From DASPKT01 sp035626475 (GTDB lineage Bacteria; Pseudomonadota; Alphaproteobacteria; Azospirillales; Azospirillaceae): a stretch of 64,000 bases of DNA. The stretch covers positions 99,396-163,395 of the forward strand of contig DASPNP010000041.1 of NCBI GenBank assembly GCA_035626475.1, in the 5' to 3' direction. The notes under the pieces were generated by a model. That model made no database searches, had not been told where the DNA came from, and worked only from the letters and a program-made list of their open reading frames with translations. Made by a program: the position numbers and the translations under genes. Shown one piece after another: positions 10,244 through 18,426 of the stretch; position 1 is the first letter of the stretch; each line of letters starts with the position of its first letter.

Positions 10244-10273
10244 GGGGCGGCGGCAATGAGCCACCGCCGCCCC
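10244..10273 (-). terminator. Hairpin with T-rich tail inside the suy operon
   Basis: A perfect 10-bp stem (GGGGCGGCGG with CCGCCGCCCC) and a 10-base loop. On the minus strand it is followed by TCTTTTCTTCC, so it has the form of an intrinsic terminator. It lies between suyB and comC, where it could act as a partial terminator that makes suyAB transcripts more abundant than the downstream genes, or as an mRNA stabiliser protecting the 3' end of suyB. Confidence 0.6.
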
Positions 10274-10308
10274 AGAAAGGCGTCTATGCGGGAGAACGCC
10301 TATCTCAA

Positions 10309-11481
10309 TCACGCGCTGCGGTACAGCTTGGTCATCACGAACTCGCGGTGGCCCAATGCCTCCGCCGCCGTCAGCCGGCCGTTCGCGGTCTTGACGATGC
10401 AGTCGATCAGCACGTCGCCGGACTGGTCGATGCTCATCTCCCGCTTCACGATGCCCGACACGTCGACGTCGATATGCTCCGACATGACGCGCATGGTGCG
10501 CGGGTTGCCGGTGATCTTGATGACCGGGATGATGGGGTGGCCGATGACGTTGCCCTGGCCCGTGGGGAAGCAGTGGACGACATAGCCGGCCGCCGCCATC
10601 AGGGTCACGCACTCCGCCGCGGCCGAGGAGGTGTCCATGAAGTAGAGGCCGGGGCCCCTGGCCGGCGCCTCCGCCGGCTCCAGCACGTCGATGTAGCTGA
10701 CTCGTCTGCCGATCTTCTCGAGATTGCCCAGCGCCTTCTCCTCGATGGTGGTCAGGCCGCCCTCGATGTTGCCGCGGGTCGGCTGGCTCTCGGAGAGGTC
10801 GTTGGTCTTGTGCGCCTCGATCACGTCGTTCTGGTAGGCGCTCCAGGTGCGCATGAACTTCTCGGCCACCTCGGGGGTCGCGGCGCGGGCGGCGCAGAGA
10901 TGCTCGGCGCCGGTGATCTCGGATGTCTCGCCGAAGACGCCGTAGATGCCGCCCGGGATCAGCTTGTCGTACATGTTGCCGACCGCCGGGCAGGAGGCGA
11001 GGCCGGTGGTGGTGTCGCTCTCGCCGCACTTGGCCGAGACCCACAGCTCCGAGACGTCGCACTCCTCGCGCAGATGGCCGGAGGTCGCGTGCACGAACTC
11101 CTTCGCCGCGCGCGACGCGGTGGCGATGGTATTGATGTCGCCATTGCCCTCGATCGAGAAGCCCACGACCGGCTTGCCGGTGGCGGCGATGCCGTCAACC
11201 ACCCGCTTGGTCCAGCCGGGCTCGATCCCGATCACCACGCAGGCCGCCACGTTGGGATTGGCGCCGGTGCCGATGATGGTGCGGAAATGCAGGTCCAGAT
11301 CGGCGCCGAACTGCAGCCGCCCATAGGCGTGCGGCAGGGCGATGGTGCCCTTGATGTTGTTCGCGACCGCCTCGCAGGCGGCGTTGGAGATGTCGTCCAC
11401 CGGCAGGATGGCGACGAAGTTGCGGACGCCGACTCGGCCGTTCTCGCGCCGGTAGCCCCAGAATTTGCCGTTGCTCGCCAT
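10309..11481 (-). CDS. suyB: (2R)-sulfolactate sulfo-lyase subunit beta
   Basis: A 390-residue protein of the UxaA/altronate dehydratase large-domain family. SuyAB removes bisulfite from (R)-3-sulfolactate to leave pyruvate. The N-terminal block [20 protein letters not shown] and the following [11 protein letters not shown] are what I recall as typical of SuyB rather than of altronate or galactarate dehydratases. Cysteines likely to serve the iron-sulfur or metal site occur in [20 protein letters not shown] and EECDVSE. Splitting into a small SAF subunit (suyA, 15 bases upstream) and this large one is also as in known SuyAB. Neighbouring comC and slcC reinforce the call. Some uncertainty remains between sulfolactate and another acid sugar substrate. 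Confidence 0.9.
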   Translation of the reverse strand: MASNGKFWGYRRENGRVGVRNFVAILPVDDISNAACEAVANNIKGTIALPHAYGRLQFGADLDLHFRTIIGTGANPNVAACVVIGIEPGWTKRVVDGIAATGKPVVGFSIEGNGDINTIATASRAAKEFVHATSGHLREECDVSELWVSAKCGESDTTTGLASCPAVGNMYDKLIPGGIYGVFGETSEITGAEHLCAARAATPEVAEKFMRTWSAYQNDVIEAHKTNDLSESQPTRGNIEGGLTTIEEKALGNLEKIGRRVSYIDVLEPAEAPARGPGLYFMDTSSAAAECVTLMAAAGYVVHCFPTGQGNVIGHPIIPVIKITGNPRTMRVMSEHIDVDVSGIVKREMSIDQSGDVLIDCIVKTANGRLTAAEALGHREFVMTKLYRSA

Positions 11482-11496
11482 GTCAGGGCTCCCGCG

Positions 11497-11784
11497 CTAC
11501 CAGCGCTTGGTCTTGAGATTGTGGACGTGGACGTGGTCGCCGCGGCCGACGCCCGCCACCAGCCGGCCGATATCCTCGCCGTATTTGATGATGGTGCCGC
11601 CCTCCGCCATGTCCGCCAGCGCCACCTTGTGGCCGATCGGGATGTCCTTGGTGACGGCGATGCGGAACTCGCTGTCGTCCTCCAGGCAGACGGCCAGCAG
11701 CTCGGCGCCGGCCGTCACGCCCTCGACGACGACGACGCCGACATTGTCCTTCTTGTCGTGGATCAGCAGGTGCGGGGCTGGCAC
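11497..11784 (-). CDS. suyA: (2R)-sulfolactate sulfo-lyase subunit alpha
   Basis: A 95-residue SAF-domain protein, the small partner of SuyB. Typical SAF features are KDIPIGHKVALADMAEGG in the middle, IIKYGEDIG after it, and a C-terminal VHVHNLKTKRW. Such domains form the N-terminal part of altronate and galactarate dehydratases; here it is a separate gene, as in Paracoccus-type SuyAB. It is the first gene of the operon, 15 bases ahead of suyB. A palindromic AT-rich site lies 48 bases before its start codon, and the GntR regulator gene is divergent on the other side. Confidence 0.9.
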   Translation of the reverse strand: MPAPHLLIHDKKDNVGVVVVEGVTAGAELLAVCLEDDSEFRIAVTKDIPIGHKVALADMAEGGTIIKYGEDIGRLVAGVGRGDHVHVHNLKTKRW

Positions 11785-11831
11785 GGGACGCGTCTCCTCT
11801 CGGGCATGGGATCAGGCCGGGAAAATCCAAC

Positions 11832-11843
11832 TCTTATATAAGA
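11832..11843. promoter_or_regulatory. Putative GntR operator between suyA and its regulator
   Basis: The 12-base perfect palindrome TCTTATATAAGA is the only AT-rich patch in this divergent intergenic region (11785-11928). It sits where a promoter for either gene would be and has the size and symmetry of a GntR-family operator. A related TCTTATATAT sequence occurs upstream of glpD and the MFS gene. Confidence 0.6.
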
Positions 11844-11928
11844 TAGAAGTTAGCGGAACGTGGACAGGCCCGCAAGCGGGACGTAGGATGGCGGCGACGC
11901 GCAGAATGGCAGGCCCACCCCCTTGGCA

Positions 11929-12648
11929 GTGACCGATCCCCCCGGCTTCCGGCCGCTCTACCGGCAGGTCTACGAGTATCTGGTGCGCCAGGTCTCCGAC
12001 GGCGCTTGGCGTCCGGGTGAGTCGCTGCCGTCCGAGCAGGCGCTGGCGCGCGAGCTGGGCGTCAGCCAGGGCACGGTGCGCAAGGCGCTGGACGCGCTGG
12101 CGGTCGAAGGGGTGATGGAGCGGCGCCAGGGCAAGGGCACCTTCGTCGCCGCCAACACGCAGGAGCGCTCGCTCTTCAAGTTCTTCCGGCTGGCCCGCCC
12201 GGGCGGCGCCCGCCTCACGCCGCAGCCGGGGGAGGAGACGGTGCGCCGCCGCGCCGCCACCCAGGCCGACATCGCCAAGCTGGGCCTGTCCAAGGGCGAC
12301 AAGGTGGTGGAGATCCGCCGCGTGCGCCTGGTGGAGGGCGAGCCGGCCGCGTCGGAGACCATCGTGGTGCCGGCCGCGATCTTCCCCGAGCTGGAGCAGA
12401 AGGCGCCGCTGCCCAACGCGCTCTACTCGATCTACCAGAGCGACTACGGCATCAACATCTCCGCCGCGCACGAGGAGCTGCGCGCCGATCTGGCGCGGGC
12501 GGAGGACCAGGAGCGTCTGGGCCTGGAGCCCGGCACGCCCGTGCTGCAGGTGGAGCGGCTGGCCGTGGCGCTGGACGGGCGCACGGTGGAATGGCGCCTC
12601 ACCCGCTTCGACACGCGCCGCACCGTCTATTCGGTCACGCTGACCTGA
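11929..12648 (+). CDS. GntR-family transcriptional regulator with UTRA domain
   Basis: A roughly 239-residue HutC-subfamily regulator. The winged-helix domain covers about residues 8-75 (YRQVYEYLVRQVSDGAWRPG, then SLPSEQALARELGVSQGTVR). A UTRA ligand-binding domain follows from about residue 90 to the end, closing with EWRLTRFDTRRTVYSVTLT. It is divergent from suyA and 37 bases upstream of the GH31 gene, with which it is probably co-transcribed. It is the likely repressor of the suy operon, relieved by sulfolactate or a related effector, but the sequence does not show the effector. No ATG is available: I chose GTG 11929, with TTG 11923 as the alternative. Confidence 0.88.
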   Translation: MTDPPGFRPLYRQVYEYLVRQVSDGAWRPGESLPSEQALARELGVSQGTVRKALDALAVEGVMERRQGKGTFVAANTQERSLFKFFRLARPGGARLTPQPGEETVRRRAATQADIAKLGLSKGDKVVEIRRVRLVEGEPAASETIVVPAAIFPELEQKAPLPNALYSIYQSDYGINISAAHEELRADLARAEDQERLGLEPGTPVLQVERLAVALDGRTVEWRLTRFDTRRTVYSVTLT

Positions 12649-12685
12649 ACGAGAGGGCCCGCGCAGACGGGCACAGGGAGATCCC

Positions 12686-14785
12686 ATGAGCACCATCGAG
12701 ACCGTCGTCGACAACTGGCCCTCCCCCAACTGGGGCCGCATCCCGCCCGTCACCGTCACCGGCCCGGCGCGGCAGGAGGGGGCGGGGCGCATATTGCTGC
12801 CCACCAGTTCAGGCGACCTGCGGGTCTCGCTCTATCCGTTCGGCTTCCGACTGCGCTCGGCGCCCCGCGCCATCGGCGGCTACGGCATGCTGAACGCCGA
12901 ACCGGCGGAGGAGCCGGTGACCCTCGCCACGGCCGAGGGGCAGACCATCCTGGAGGGCGGCGGGCTGAAGCTGGTCATCGGCCACGAGCCCTTCAGCTTC
13001 GAGCTGACGAAGGCCGGCACGGTGGTCCAGCGCTCCCCCACCGACGGGCATTTCGTCCGCCGCTTCCGCATGCCGCCGCTGGCCAAGCTGGACCGTGGCT
13101 GGTTCGTGACGCTGGACCTCGCCTCGGGCGAGCCGGTCTACGGCCTCGGCGAGAAGTGGGGCAAGCTCGACAAGCGCGGCCAGCTGATCCGCTCGAAGAA
13201 CGAGGACGCGCTGGGGGTGAATGCCGAGCGCTCCTACAAGAACGTGCCCTTCGCCTGGTCGCCGGAGGGCTGGGGCGCCTTCGTCCACACCCCCTCCCCC
13301 GTGACCCACGGCGTCGGCTTCGCCCCCTGGTCGCAGCGCGCCTACGGGCTGCTGGTCGAGGACGAGGCGCTCGACCTGTTCGTCTTCGCCGGGACCGACG
13401 GCGCCGACCTGATCGCCCGCTACACCGGTCTGACCGGCCGCTCCCCCGTGCCGCCGCTGTGGAGCCTGGGCGTCATCCTGTCCAAGGCCTACTACAAGAC
13501 GCCGGAGGAGGTGCTTGAGGTGGCCGCCGAGGTGCGCCGGCGCGGCATGCCCTGCGACACCATCACCTTCGACGGCCGCGCCTGGCAGGACACCGACACC
13601 CGCTTCACCTTCGAGTGGGACCCCAAGCGCTTCAGCGACCCGGGCGCGGTGATCACCAAGCTCAAGGCGATGGACTTCAAGGTCTGCGTCTGGGAGTACC
13701 CGCTGGTCTCGGTCAACAATCCCTGGTTCGCGGAGATGGCGGCCAAGGGCTGGCTGCTGAAGGACCGCCGCACCGGCGAGGCCTTCCGCTACGAATGGGA
13801 CCTGGAGCCCTTCGGCCCGGTGCTGACGCCGCTGCCGGCCAGCGGCATCGTCGACTTCACCCATCCCGACGCCTACGCCTTCTGGCGCGACTGCCACAAG
13901 CCGCTGTTCGAGCTGGGCGTCGACATGATCAAGGCGGATTTCGGCGAGCAGATCGAGGACGACATGCAGGCGTCCAACGGCGAGACCGGCCACGCCCTGC
14001 ACAATGTCTACGCCCATCTCTACAATCGCTGCGTCTATGAGGCGGCGGAGCGCTACTGCCAGAGCGGCCCCTTCCTCTTCTCCCGCGCCAGCTGGATCGG
14101 CGCCCAGCGCTATCCGGCGCAGTGGGGCGGCGACCCGCAGGCGGATTGGGAGGGCATGGCCGGGAACCTGCGCGGCGGCCTGTCCTGGGGCATGACGGGG
14201 GCGCCCTACTACGCCACCGACATCGGCGGCTTCTACCGCGACCAGCGCGACGCGGCGCTGTACGTCCGCTGGGCCCAGGCCGCCGTCTACTCCGCCCATA
14301 TGCGCCTGCACGGCATCGGCCCGCGCGAGCCCTGGTCCTACGGGCCTGAAGCCGAAGCGGCCGTGCAGGCGGCGCTAGAGCTGCGCTACCGCCTCGTGCC
14401 CGTCCTGCACCGGGCGATGGAGCAGGCGCATGCGACCGGCCTGCCGGTGCAGCGCGCCATGGCGCTCGCCTTCCCCGCCGAGAAGGCGGCCTGGGCCTTC
14501 GAGGACCAGTTCATGCTGGGCGACGACCTCCTGGTCGCCCCCTGCACCCGCCCCGACGGCAAGGTGGAGGTGTACCTGCCCCAGGGCACCTGGCACCGCT
14601 TCGCCCCCGGCCGCCCGGAGGACAAGACCGCTTTCGAGGGCGGCCGCAGCCACAAGCTGGTGCTGCCCCTGTCCGAGACGGCGGTCTTCGCCCGCGCCGG
14701 CGCGGAGATTCCGCTCGGGCCGGCGGTGAAGCACACCGGCGAGCTGGGCGGCGAGGTCCGGGTGGCGGAGGTGTGGCGGGGGTGA
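12686..14785 (+). CDS. Glycoside hydrolase family 31 alpha-glycosidase (YicI-like)
   Basis: A 699-residue GH31 enzyme, close to the length of YicI-type alpha-xylosidases and glucosidases. An N-terminal beta-sandwich region with VYGLGEKWGKLDKRG near residue 153 precedes the barrel. The nucleophile lies in DMIKADFGEQIEDD (Asp of KADFGE, about residue 418) and the acid/base Asp in AQWGGDPQADWEGM near residue 485. No signal peptide is seen, so it should be cytoplasmic and act on an imported glycoside. Its neighbours raise the idea of a sulfoquinovosidase, but the QDW...R sulfonate-recognition pattern of YihQ is not evident to me. It has a good GGGAGA ribosome site and follows the GntR gene by 37 bases. 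Confidence 0.88.
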   Translation: MSTIETVVDNWPSPNWGRIPPVTVTGPARQEGAGRILLPTSSGDLRVSLYPFGFRLRSAPRAIGGYGMLNAEPAEEPVTLATAEGQTILEGGGLKLVIGHEPFSFELTKAGTVVQRSPTDGHFVRRFRMPPLAKLDRGWFVTLDLASGEPVYGLGEKWGKLDKRGQLIRSKNEDALGVNAERSYKNVPFAWSPEGWGAFVHTPSPVTHGVGFAPWSQRAYGLLVEDEALDLFVFAGTDGADLIARYTGLTGRSPVPPLWSLGVILSKAYYKTPEEVLEVAAEVRRRGMPCDTITFDGRAWQDTDTRFTFEWDPKRFSDPGAVITKLKAMDFKVCVWEYPLVSVNNPWFAEMAAKGWLLKDRRTGEAFRYEWDLEPFGPVLTPLPASGIVDFTHPDAYAFWRDCHKPLFELGVDMIKADFGEQIEDDMQASNGETGHALHNVYAHLYNRCVYEAAERYCQSGPFLFSRASWIGAQRYPAQWGGDPQADWEGMAGNLRGGLSWGMTGAPYYATDIGGFYRDQRDAALYVRWAQAAVYSAHMRLHGIGPREPWSYGPEAEAAVQAALELRYRLVPVLHRAMEQAHATGLPVQRAMALAFPAEKAAWAFEDQFMLGDDLLVAPCTRPDGKVEVYLPQGTWHRFAPGRPEDKTAFEGGRSHKLVLPLSETAVFARAGAEIPLGPAVKHTGELGGEVRVAEVWRG

Positions 14786-14792
14786 GCAAAAA

Positions 14793-14984
14793 TCCTTCTC
14801 CCCTTGCGGGAGAAGGGTGGGACCCGCCGCGAAGCGGTGGGGGGATGAGGGGTGGCCCGGCGGAGCTGGGCCTTCTCAACGGCATAGCTCGATCCAAGGG
14901 TGGAGAACGCCCGGCTGCGCCGGTCGACCCCTCACCCTCCCACGCTTCGCGCGGGTCCCTCCCTCTCCCGCAAGGGGAGAGGGA
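14793..14984. repeat. Repeat family B, copy 1 (about 190 bp)
   Basis: The ends are inverted: TCTCCCCTTGCGGGAGAAGG on the left, itself a hairpin, and CTCTCCCGCAAGGGGAGAGG on the right. Next to them are GGATGAGGGG and CCCCTCACCCTCCC, also inverted. Copies 2 and 3 are at 19779-19973 and 63119-63317. It fills the gap between the GH31 stop and the glpD stop, where the two genes converge, and so marks the right boundary of the sulfolactate block. The terminal hairpins could serve as bidirectional terminators. Confidence 0.85.
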
Positions 14985-14992
14985 AACTTCGG

Positions 14993-16495
14993 CTAAGCCC
15001 CCATCGCCGCGCGCACCGCATCCCTCTGCCCGGCGTCAAGGTGCAGCCCGAGCTTCGACCGGCGCCACAGCACGTCGTCCGCCGTGCGGGCCCATTCCTC
15101 AGCCCGGAGATAATCCAGTTCCGCCTCGGTGAGGCCGGCGCCGAAGTCGCGGCCGAGATCCTGCCAGCGGGTGGCCTTGCCCAGGATCGCCTCCACCCGC
15201 GTGCCGTAGGCGCGGGCCAGGCGGCGCAGCGCCTCCGCCGGCGCCCAGGGGAAGCGGCGGCCCAGGTCGGTGAGGAAGCGGTCGAAGTCGGCGTCCTCGA
15301 TGTCGCCGCCGGGCAGCGGCACGGTCGCCGTCCAGGGCGCGGCCGACCGGCCCATGGCGGGCAGCAGCCGCAGCAGCGCGTCCTCCGCCAGCTTGCGGTA
15401 GGTGGTGATCTTGCCGCCGAAGACGCTCAAGGACGGCGCGCCGCCACCGGGCGAGTCGGGGGCGGGAGCGTCCAGGTCCAGCGTGTAGTCGCGGGTGATG
15501 GCCGACACGTTGGCGGTGCCGTCGTCATAGAGCGGCCGCACGCCGGAATAGGTCCAGACCACCTGCGACGGGTCGATGGGCGTGCGGAAATACTCGCTGG
15601 CCAGCCGGCACAGGTAGGAGACCTCGTCCGGGCCGCAGGCGACGTCGGCCGGCTCGCCCTCGAAGGGGATGTCGGTGGTGCCGATCAGGGTGAAGTCGCG
15701 CTCGTAGGGGATGGCGAAGACGATGCGGTTGTCGGCATTCTGCAGCGTGTAGCATTGCGGCCCGTCATAGAGCTTGCGCACGACGATGTGGCTGCCCTTC
15801 ACCAGCCGCACGCCCTGGCTGTTGGAGCGGCGGCCGATGGCGCGCTGCGTGTCCATGACCCAGGGGCCGGCGGCGTTCACCAGCGCCTTGGCGCGCACCG
15901 CCCGCTCGGTCCCGTCCTCCCCCTCCAGCGTCGCCAGCCAGTGGCCGTCCTCGCGCCGGGCGGAGGTGACCTTGGTACGGGTGAGGATGACGGCGCCCCG
16001 GGCCGCCGCATCCATGGCGTTCAGCGCCACCAGCCGGCTGTCCTCGACCCAGCAGTCCGAGTACTCGAAGCCCAGGGTGAATTCCGGCTTCAGCGGCTGG
16101 CCCGCCGGATCCCGGCCCAGCCGGATCGTGCGCGTCGCCGGAAGCTGCTTGCGGCCGCCGAGATGGTCGTAGATGAACAGGCCGGTGCGCAGCACGAAGG
16201 CCGGGCGCAGCCCCTTATGGTGCGGCAGCACGAAGCGCAGCGGCCAGATGATGTGGGGTGCTGCGCGCAGCAGCACCTCGCGCTCATTCAAGGATTCGCG
16301 CACCAGCCGGAACTCGTAGTGCTCCAGATAGCGCAGGCCGCCATGGATCAGCTTGGAGCTGGCGGCCGATGTGGCCGAGGCGAGATCCGCCTTCTCCGCC
16401 AGCAGCACGCTCAGGCCCCGGCCCGCGGCGTCGCGCGCGATGCCGGCGCCGTTGATGCCGCCGCCGACGATCAGCAGGTCGACGCTCTCGCTCAT
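14993..16495 (-). CDS. glpD: Aerobic glycerol-3-phosphate dehydrogenase
   Basis: A 500-residue FAD enzyme that oxidises glycerol 3-phosphate to dihydroxyacetone phosphate at the inner membrane and feeds electrons to quinone. The dinucleotide-binding start (DLLIVGGGINGAGIARDAAG) is intact, followed by SSKLIHGGLRYLEHYEFRLV, the GlpD/GlpA signature. Further marks are TLIGTTDIPFEGEP near residue 275 and SVFGGKITTYRKLAEDAL near residue 355. It acts directly after GlpK (5522-7009). Its promoter region is shared with the divergent MFS gene. Family B repeat copy 1 begins nine bases past its stop. Confidence 0.96.
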   Translation of the reverse strand: MSESVDLLIVGGGINGAGIARDAAGRGLSVLLAEKADLASATSAASSKLIHGGLRYLEHYEFRLVRESLNEREVLLRAAPHIIWPLRFVLPHHKGLRPAFVLRTGLFIYDHLGGRKQLPATRTIRLGRDPAGQPLKPEFTLGFEYSDCWVEDSRLVALNAMDAAARGAVILTRTKVTSARREDGHWLATLEGEDGTERAVRAKALVNAAGPWVMDTQRAIGRRSNSQGVRLVKGSHIVVRKLYDGPQCYTLQNADNRIVFAIPYERDFTLIGTTDIPFEGEPADVACGPDEVSYLCRLASEYFRTPIDPSQVVWTYSGVRPLYDDGTANVSAITRDYTLDLDAPAPDSPGGGAPSLSVFGGKITTYRKLAEDALLRLLPAMGRSAAPWTATVPLPGGDIEDADFDRFLTDLGRRFPWAPAEALRRLARAYGTRVEAILGKATRWQDLGRDFGAGLTEAELDYLRAEEWARTADDVLWRRSKLGLHLDAGQRDAVRAAMGA

Positions 16496-16570
16496 CCCAT
16501 CCCTCCAGCCAGTTTGGCGGCGGCATCATGGGCCGCCCGCGCGATCGGGGCAAGCGCATGCTGCACTGCA

Positions 16571-16600
16571 CTCATATGTCTTATATATGTTGTGTTATAG
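16571..16600. promoter_or_regulatory. AT-rich putative operator/promoter between glpD and the MFS gene
   Basis: Bases 16571-16600 contain CATATG followed by TCTTATATATG, an AT-rich island in a GC-rich 311-base divergent gap (16496-16806). The core shares nine bases (TCTTATATA) with the palindrome upstream of suyA, suggesting the same GntR-type regulator may bind. It lies 76 bases upstream of glpD and about 210 upstream of the MFS start. I see nothing else recognisable in the gap. Confidence 0.45.
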
Positions 16601-16806
16601 ACGCCTCATGGTAGCGTCGCTCCCAGAGGGGAGCCTCGCCCGCCTTGCGGCGGCGGCGCGATCCGGGCAGTGTGCAGGACGAAGGTGGTAGGACGCTCAG
16701 CCGAGCGGCGCCCGCAGAGGCGCCCCGGCCGTCGTCCGGTTCGGAGCCGGGTCAGGGAGAGGCGTCCGGGACGGGTTCCCGCGGCGCCGGTGGGAGATAG
16801 GGCATC

Positions 16807-18129
16807 ATGGGCGATATCGTCGGCGGCGCGACCGCTTCCAACCCGGCGGGCAACCCGGCGGCCCCTTCGGGGCATGTGGGCTTCGGCACCGTCCTCGCCG
16901 GCTGGCGCGGCGTCATGCTGGTGATGCTGATCCTGGCCGTCGTGCTCAACTATGTCGACCGCCAGATCATCGCCGTGCTGAAGCCGATGCTGCAGGCGGA
17001 GCTGGGCTGGAGCGACACCGAGTACGGCCTGCTGGCCTCCGCCTTCCAGTTCTCCGCCGCCATCGCCCTGCTCTTCGCCGGCTGGTTCGTCGACCGGGTG
17101 GGCTGGGCCCGGGCCAATCCTTACGGCGTCGGCGCCTGGAGCATCGCCGCCATGGGCCATGCGCTGGTCCACACGGTCGGCCAGTTCGTCTTCGTCCGCG
17201 CGGCGCTGGGCGCCACCGAGGCGGTGGGCACGCCGGCGGCGCTGAAGACCGTCGCCGTCTGGTTCCGGCCGGAGGAGCGCTCGGTCGCCTGGGGCATGGT
17301 GAACGCCGGCGCGAACCTCGGCGCCATCATGACGCCGCTGCTGGCTCCGGCGCTGGCCCTGGCCTTCGGCTGGCGCGCCACCTTCCTGATCATGGGCGGG
17401 CTGGGTCTGGTCTGGGTGCTGGTCTGGTGGGCCATGATCTCCACCCGCAAGCTGGACCGGCCGCCGATGGCGCCGGCGACGCAGGCCCCGGCCGCCATCG
17501 CCGGCGGCAACAAGGTGCCGTGGCGCATCATCCTGCGCGACCGCCGCACCTGGGCCATTTCCGGCGCCAAGGCGATGACCGACCAGACCTGGTGGTTCCT
17601 GCTGTTCTGGATGCCGGACCTGCTGAACCGGGTGTTCGGGCTGGACATGAAGAGCTTCGGCGTGCCGCTGGCGACCATCTACGGCGCCGCCGGCCTGGGC
17701 TCGATCTTCGCCGGCTACCTTGCCGGCCGGGTGCTCTCCTCGGGCGTCGAGATCAACCGGGCGCGCAAGTCCATGATGCTGGTCTACGCCCTGCTGGTGA
17801 CGCCGGTGCCGCTGGTGCTGATGACCGACAACCACTGGATCGCGGTGGTGCTGCTGTCGATGACGCTGGCCGCGCACCAGGGCTTCTCGGTCAACCTGTT
17901 CGGCGTCATCACCGACATCATCCCGGCCTCGCGCGTCGCCTCGGTGACGGCGGTGAGCGCGCTGTGCGGCAACATCACGGGCATGCTGGTGCTGCAGCTG
18001 GCCGGCATCGTGCTGGACCGCACCGGCAGCTACGCGCCGCTGCTGCTCCTGGCCGCCTCCTCCTACCTGATCGGCCTGGCCTGGCTGCACCTGCTGCTGC
18101 CCAAGCTGCGGCCCGCCGAGGAGGCATAG
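16807..18129 (+). CDS. MFS transporter, anion:cation symporter-type
   Basis: A 440-residue major facilitator protein with about twelve hydrophobic segments. The first helix region (LILAVVLNYVDRQIIAVLKP) and the loop FAGWFVDRVGWARANPYGVG match the hexuronate/ACS group, including the usual NYVDR and an MFS loop motif. This group moves hexuronates, sugar acids, phthalate and similar organic anions by proton symport. Its substrate cannot be read from the sequence. Lying just beyond glpD and near the suy operon, it could be the missing importer for sulfolactate or a sulfonated glycoside; that is inference. An extended cytoplasmic N-terminus of about 35 residues precedes the first helix. Confidence 0.88.
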   Translation: MGDIVGGATASNPAGNPAAPSGHVGFGTVLAGWRGVMLVMLILAVVLNYVDRQIIAVLKPMLQAELGWSDTEYGLLASAFQFSAAIALLFAGWFVDRVGWARANPYGVGAWSIAAMGHALVHTVGQFVFVRAALGATEAVGTPAALKTVAVWFRPEERSVAWGMVNAGANLGAIMTPLLAPALALAFGWRATFLIMGGLGLVWVLVWWAMISTRKLDRPPMAPATQAPAAIAGGNKVPWRIILRDRRTWAISGAKAMTDQTWWFLLFWMPDLLNRVFGLDMKSFGVPLATIYGAAGLGSIFAGYLAGRVLSSGVEINRARKSMMLVYALLVTPVPLVLMTDNHWIAVVLLSMTLAAHQGFSVNLFGVITDIIPASRVASVTAVSALCGNITGMLVLQLAGIVLDRTGSYAPLLLLAASSYLIGLAWLHLLLPKLRPAEEA

Positions 18130-18164
18130 GGCTGGGGGAGCGAACCGGGAGGGGCTGGGACGTC

Positions 18165-18321
18165 GTGCGTCCTTCGACAAGCTCATCCTTCGACAAGCTC
18201 ATCCTTCGACAGGCTCATCCTTCGACAAGCTCAGGATGAGGAACGGGGGATGCCAGGCACTCCTGGTTTCCTCATCGGGAGTAGCAAAACCTCCTCATGC
18301 TGAGCCTGTCGAAGCACGCAC
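18165..18321. repeat. Repeat family C, copy 1, with a 4 x 16-bp tandem array
   Basis: Inverted ends GTGCGTCCTTCGACAAGCTC and the reverse complement of GAGCCTGTCGAAGCACGCAC bound a 157-bp unit. The left end is amplified: the 16-base unit TCCTTCGACAAGCTCA occurs four times in a row from 18170 to 18233, with one A-to-G change in the third. Inside is CCAGGCACTCCTGGTTTC, which appears inverted in copy 2 at 32281-32402. It lies between the MFS gene and the DUF3034 gene and, with short flanks, makes up that 297-base gap. Confidence 0.85.
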
Positions 18322-18426
18322 AGCGTCAACGCTGCCCCTGCCTGGGACAAAGCGCGGCCCTATCCCGGAGGATGGTAATCCGGACGTGCCGGGAGCCCGT
18401 ATAAGGCACGCGGTTTTCGGGGCGAT

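Noticed and set aside
12686..14785. Firm naming of the GH31 as a sulfoquinovosidase (yihQ).
   Set aside because: The QDW...R pattern near the active site of YihQ is not apparent and the sequence follows YicI more closely. Kept as a hypothesis only.
18170..18233. CRISPR array suggested by four tandem 16-base repeats.
   Set aside because: There are no spacers between units and no cas genes; it is an amplified end of a family C repeat.
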